Shown here piece after piece: positions 5,822 to 6,156 of a DNA stretch of 6,156 nt. Source of the DNA: Bacteroidaceae bacterium. GTDB taxonomy: Bacteria; Bacteroidota; Bacteroidia; Bacteroidales; Bacteroidaceae. A program made the translations under genes and the position numbers. The notes beneath the pieces are model-generated. The model made no database searches. It was not told the DNA's origin and was given only the letters and a program-made list of their open reading frames with translations. The stretch lies in the NCBI GenBank assembly GCA_017557475.1, contig JAFYYO010000362.1, positions 1 through 6,156 on the forward strand, read 5' to 3'. Position 1 is the stretch's first letter, and every line of letters begins with the position of its first letter.

Positions 5822-6156
5822 ATGAAGAAACTGTTTTTAAGCTTGCTAGTTATGAGTTCTATAGCTGTATCTGCCCAGCAGACAATGAATTTCCAGACGG
5901 CTTGTCATCCTGAAGATGTGAAGCACTACGACACACAAACCCTGCGTGAACGTTTCGTTATGGAGAAGGTGATGGCACCCGACGAGATTAACTTGACCTA
6001 CTCAATGTATGACCGCTTTATCTTTGGAGGCGCTATGCCTGTGACGAAAGACTTGAAGTTGGAAACGCATCCACAGCTTCGTGCCGATTACTTCATGCGC
6101 AATCGCGAGCTGGGTATCATTAATACTGGTGGCGATGGTGTGGTAATTGTCGACGG
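5822..6156 (+). CDS. kduI: KduI-type 5-keto-4-deoxyuronate (4-deoxy-L-threo-5-hexosulose-uronate) ketol-isomerase with signal peptide, 3'-truncated
   Basis: The first 111 complete codons of a KduI homologue, cut by the right edge. KduI is a cupin-fold, zinc-dependent isomerase that converts 5-keto-4-deoxyuronate into 3-deoxy-D-glycero-2,5-hexodiulosonate after lyase cleavage of pectin or other uronate polymers. Matches to E. coli KduI as I remember it run through the visible part: [10 protein letters not shown] (36-45; E. coli LDTQGLRNEF), MEKVMAPDE (47-55), [17 protein letters not shown] (60-76; E. coli YSHIDRIIVGGIMPITK), RRELGVIN-like [13 protein letters not shown] (94-106) and IVDG. The zinc ligands lie beyond the edge. 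Residues 1-18 ([18 protein letters not shown], then QQ) form a good type I signal peptide, whereas typical KduI has none. An in-frame ATG at 5885 (M22) would give exactly the usual cytosolic N-terminus length. The gene starts 2 bases after the permease stop, so coupling is likely. Confidence 0.9.
   Translation, partial: MKKLFLSLLVMSSIAVSAQQTMNFQTACHPEDVKHYDTQTLRERFVMEKVMAPDEINLTYSMYDRFIFGGAMPVTKDLKLETHPQLRADYFMRNRELGIINTGGDGVVIVD

Overview
The window looks like accessory carbohydrate-utilisation DNA from a Bacteroidales bacterium, probably Prevotella-like. The reasons are moderate GC, A-rich leaders with weak or no Shine-Dalgarno sites, tightly packed co-directional genes, a compact cytosolic GH43 next to a GPH sugar symporter, and secreted enzymes with type I signal peptides ending in short A-x-A or VSA cleavage sites. 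The genus is an inference; no rRNA or marker gene is present. All six protein genes are on the + strand.

Layout. Positions 1-825 hold the 3' part of a GPH-family sugar:cation symporter, cut by the left edge, whose helices appear in an unusual order. Three bases later, 829-1806 encodes a GH43 glycosidase (beta-xylosidase/arabinofuranosidase type) without a signal peptide. The 190-bp gap 1807-1996 holds four tandem 21-bp repeats, each with a short dyad; it is the largest gap and probably separates two transcription units. Then follow a secreted ADP-ribosylglycohydrolase-fold protein (about 2036-3586), a short-chain dehydrogenase of the IdnO/KduD type (3618-4418), a membrane protein related to the galactitol PTS IIC component GatC (4443-5819) and, after only 2 bases, the start of a KduI-type ketol-isomerase (5822 to the right edge) that carries a signal peptide.

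How the genes may work together. The first pair fits uptake of xylo- or arabino-oligosaccharides and their hydrolysis in the cytosol. The second group fits the 4-deoxy-uronate branch that follows polysaccharide lyases or unsaturated glucuronyl hydrolases: KduI isomerises 5-keto-4-deoxyuronate and a KduD-like reductase makes 2-keto-3-deoxygluconate. The odd point is location. KduI here appears to be exported, the reductase is cytosolic, and between them in gene order lies an IIC-type permease with no IIA or IIB partner in view. This suggests, as inference only, that isomerisation occurs in the periplasm and the diketo acid is carried inward by the GatC-like protein acting outside a classical PTS. 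The secreted ADP-ribosylglycohydrolase relative keeps the acidic metal-site residues but not the usual threonines, and may act on a sugar substrate of the same pathway.

Most promising leads: the exported KduI/orphan GatC/reductase set, the out-of-place TM6-TM7 block in the symporter, and the 21-bp repeat array.
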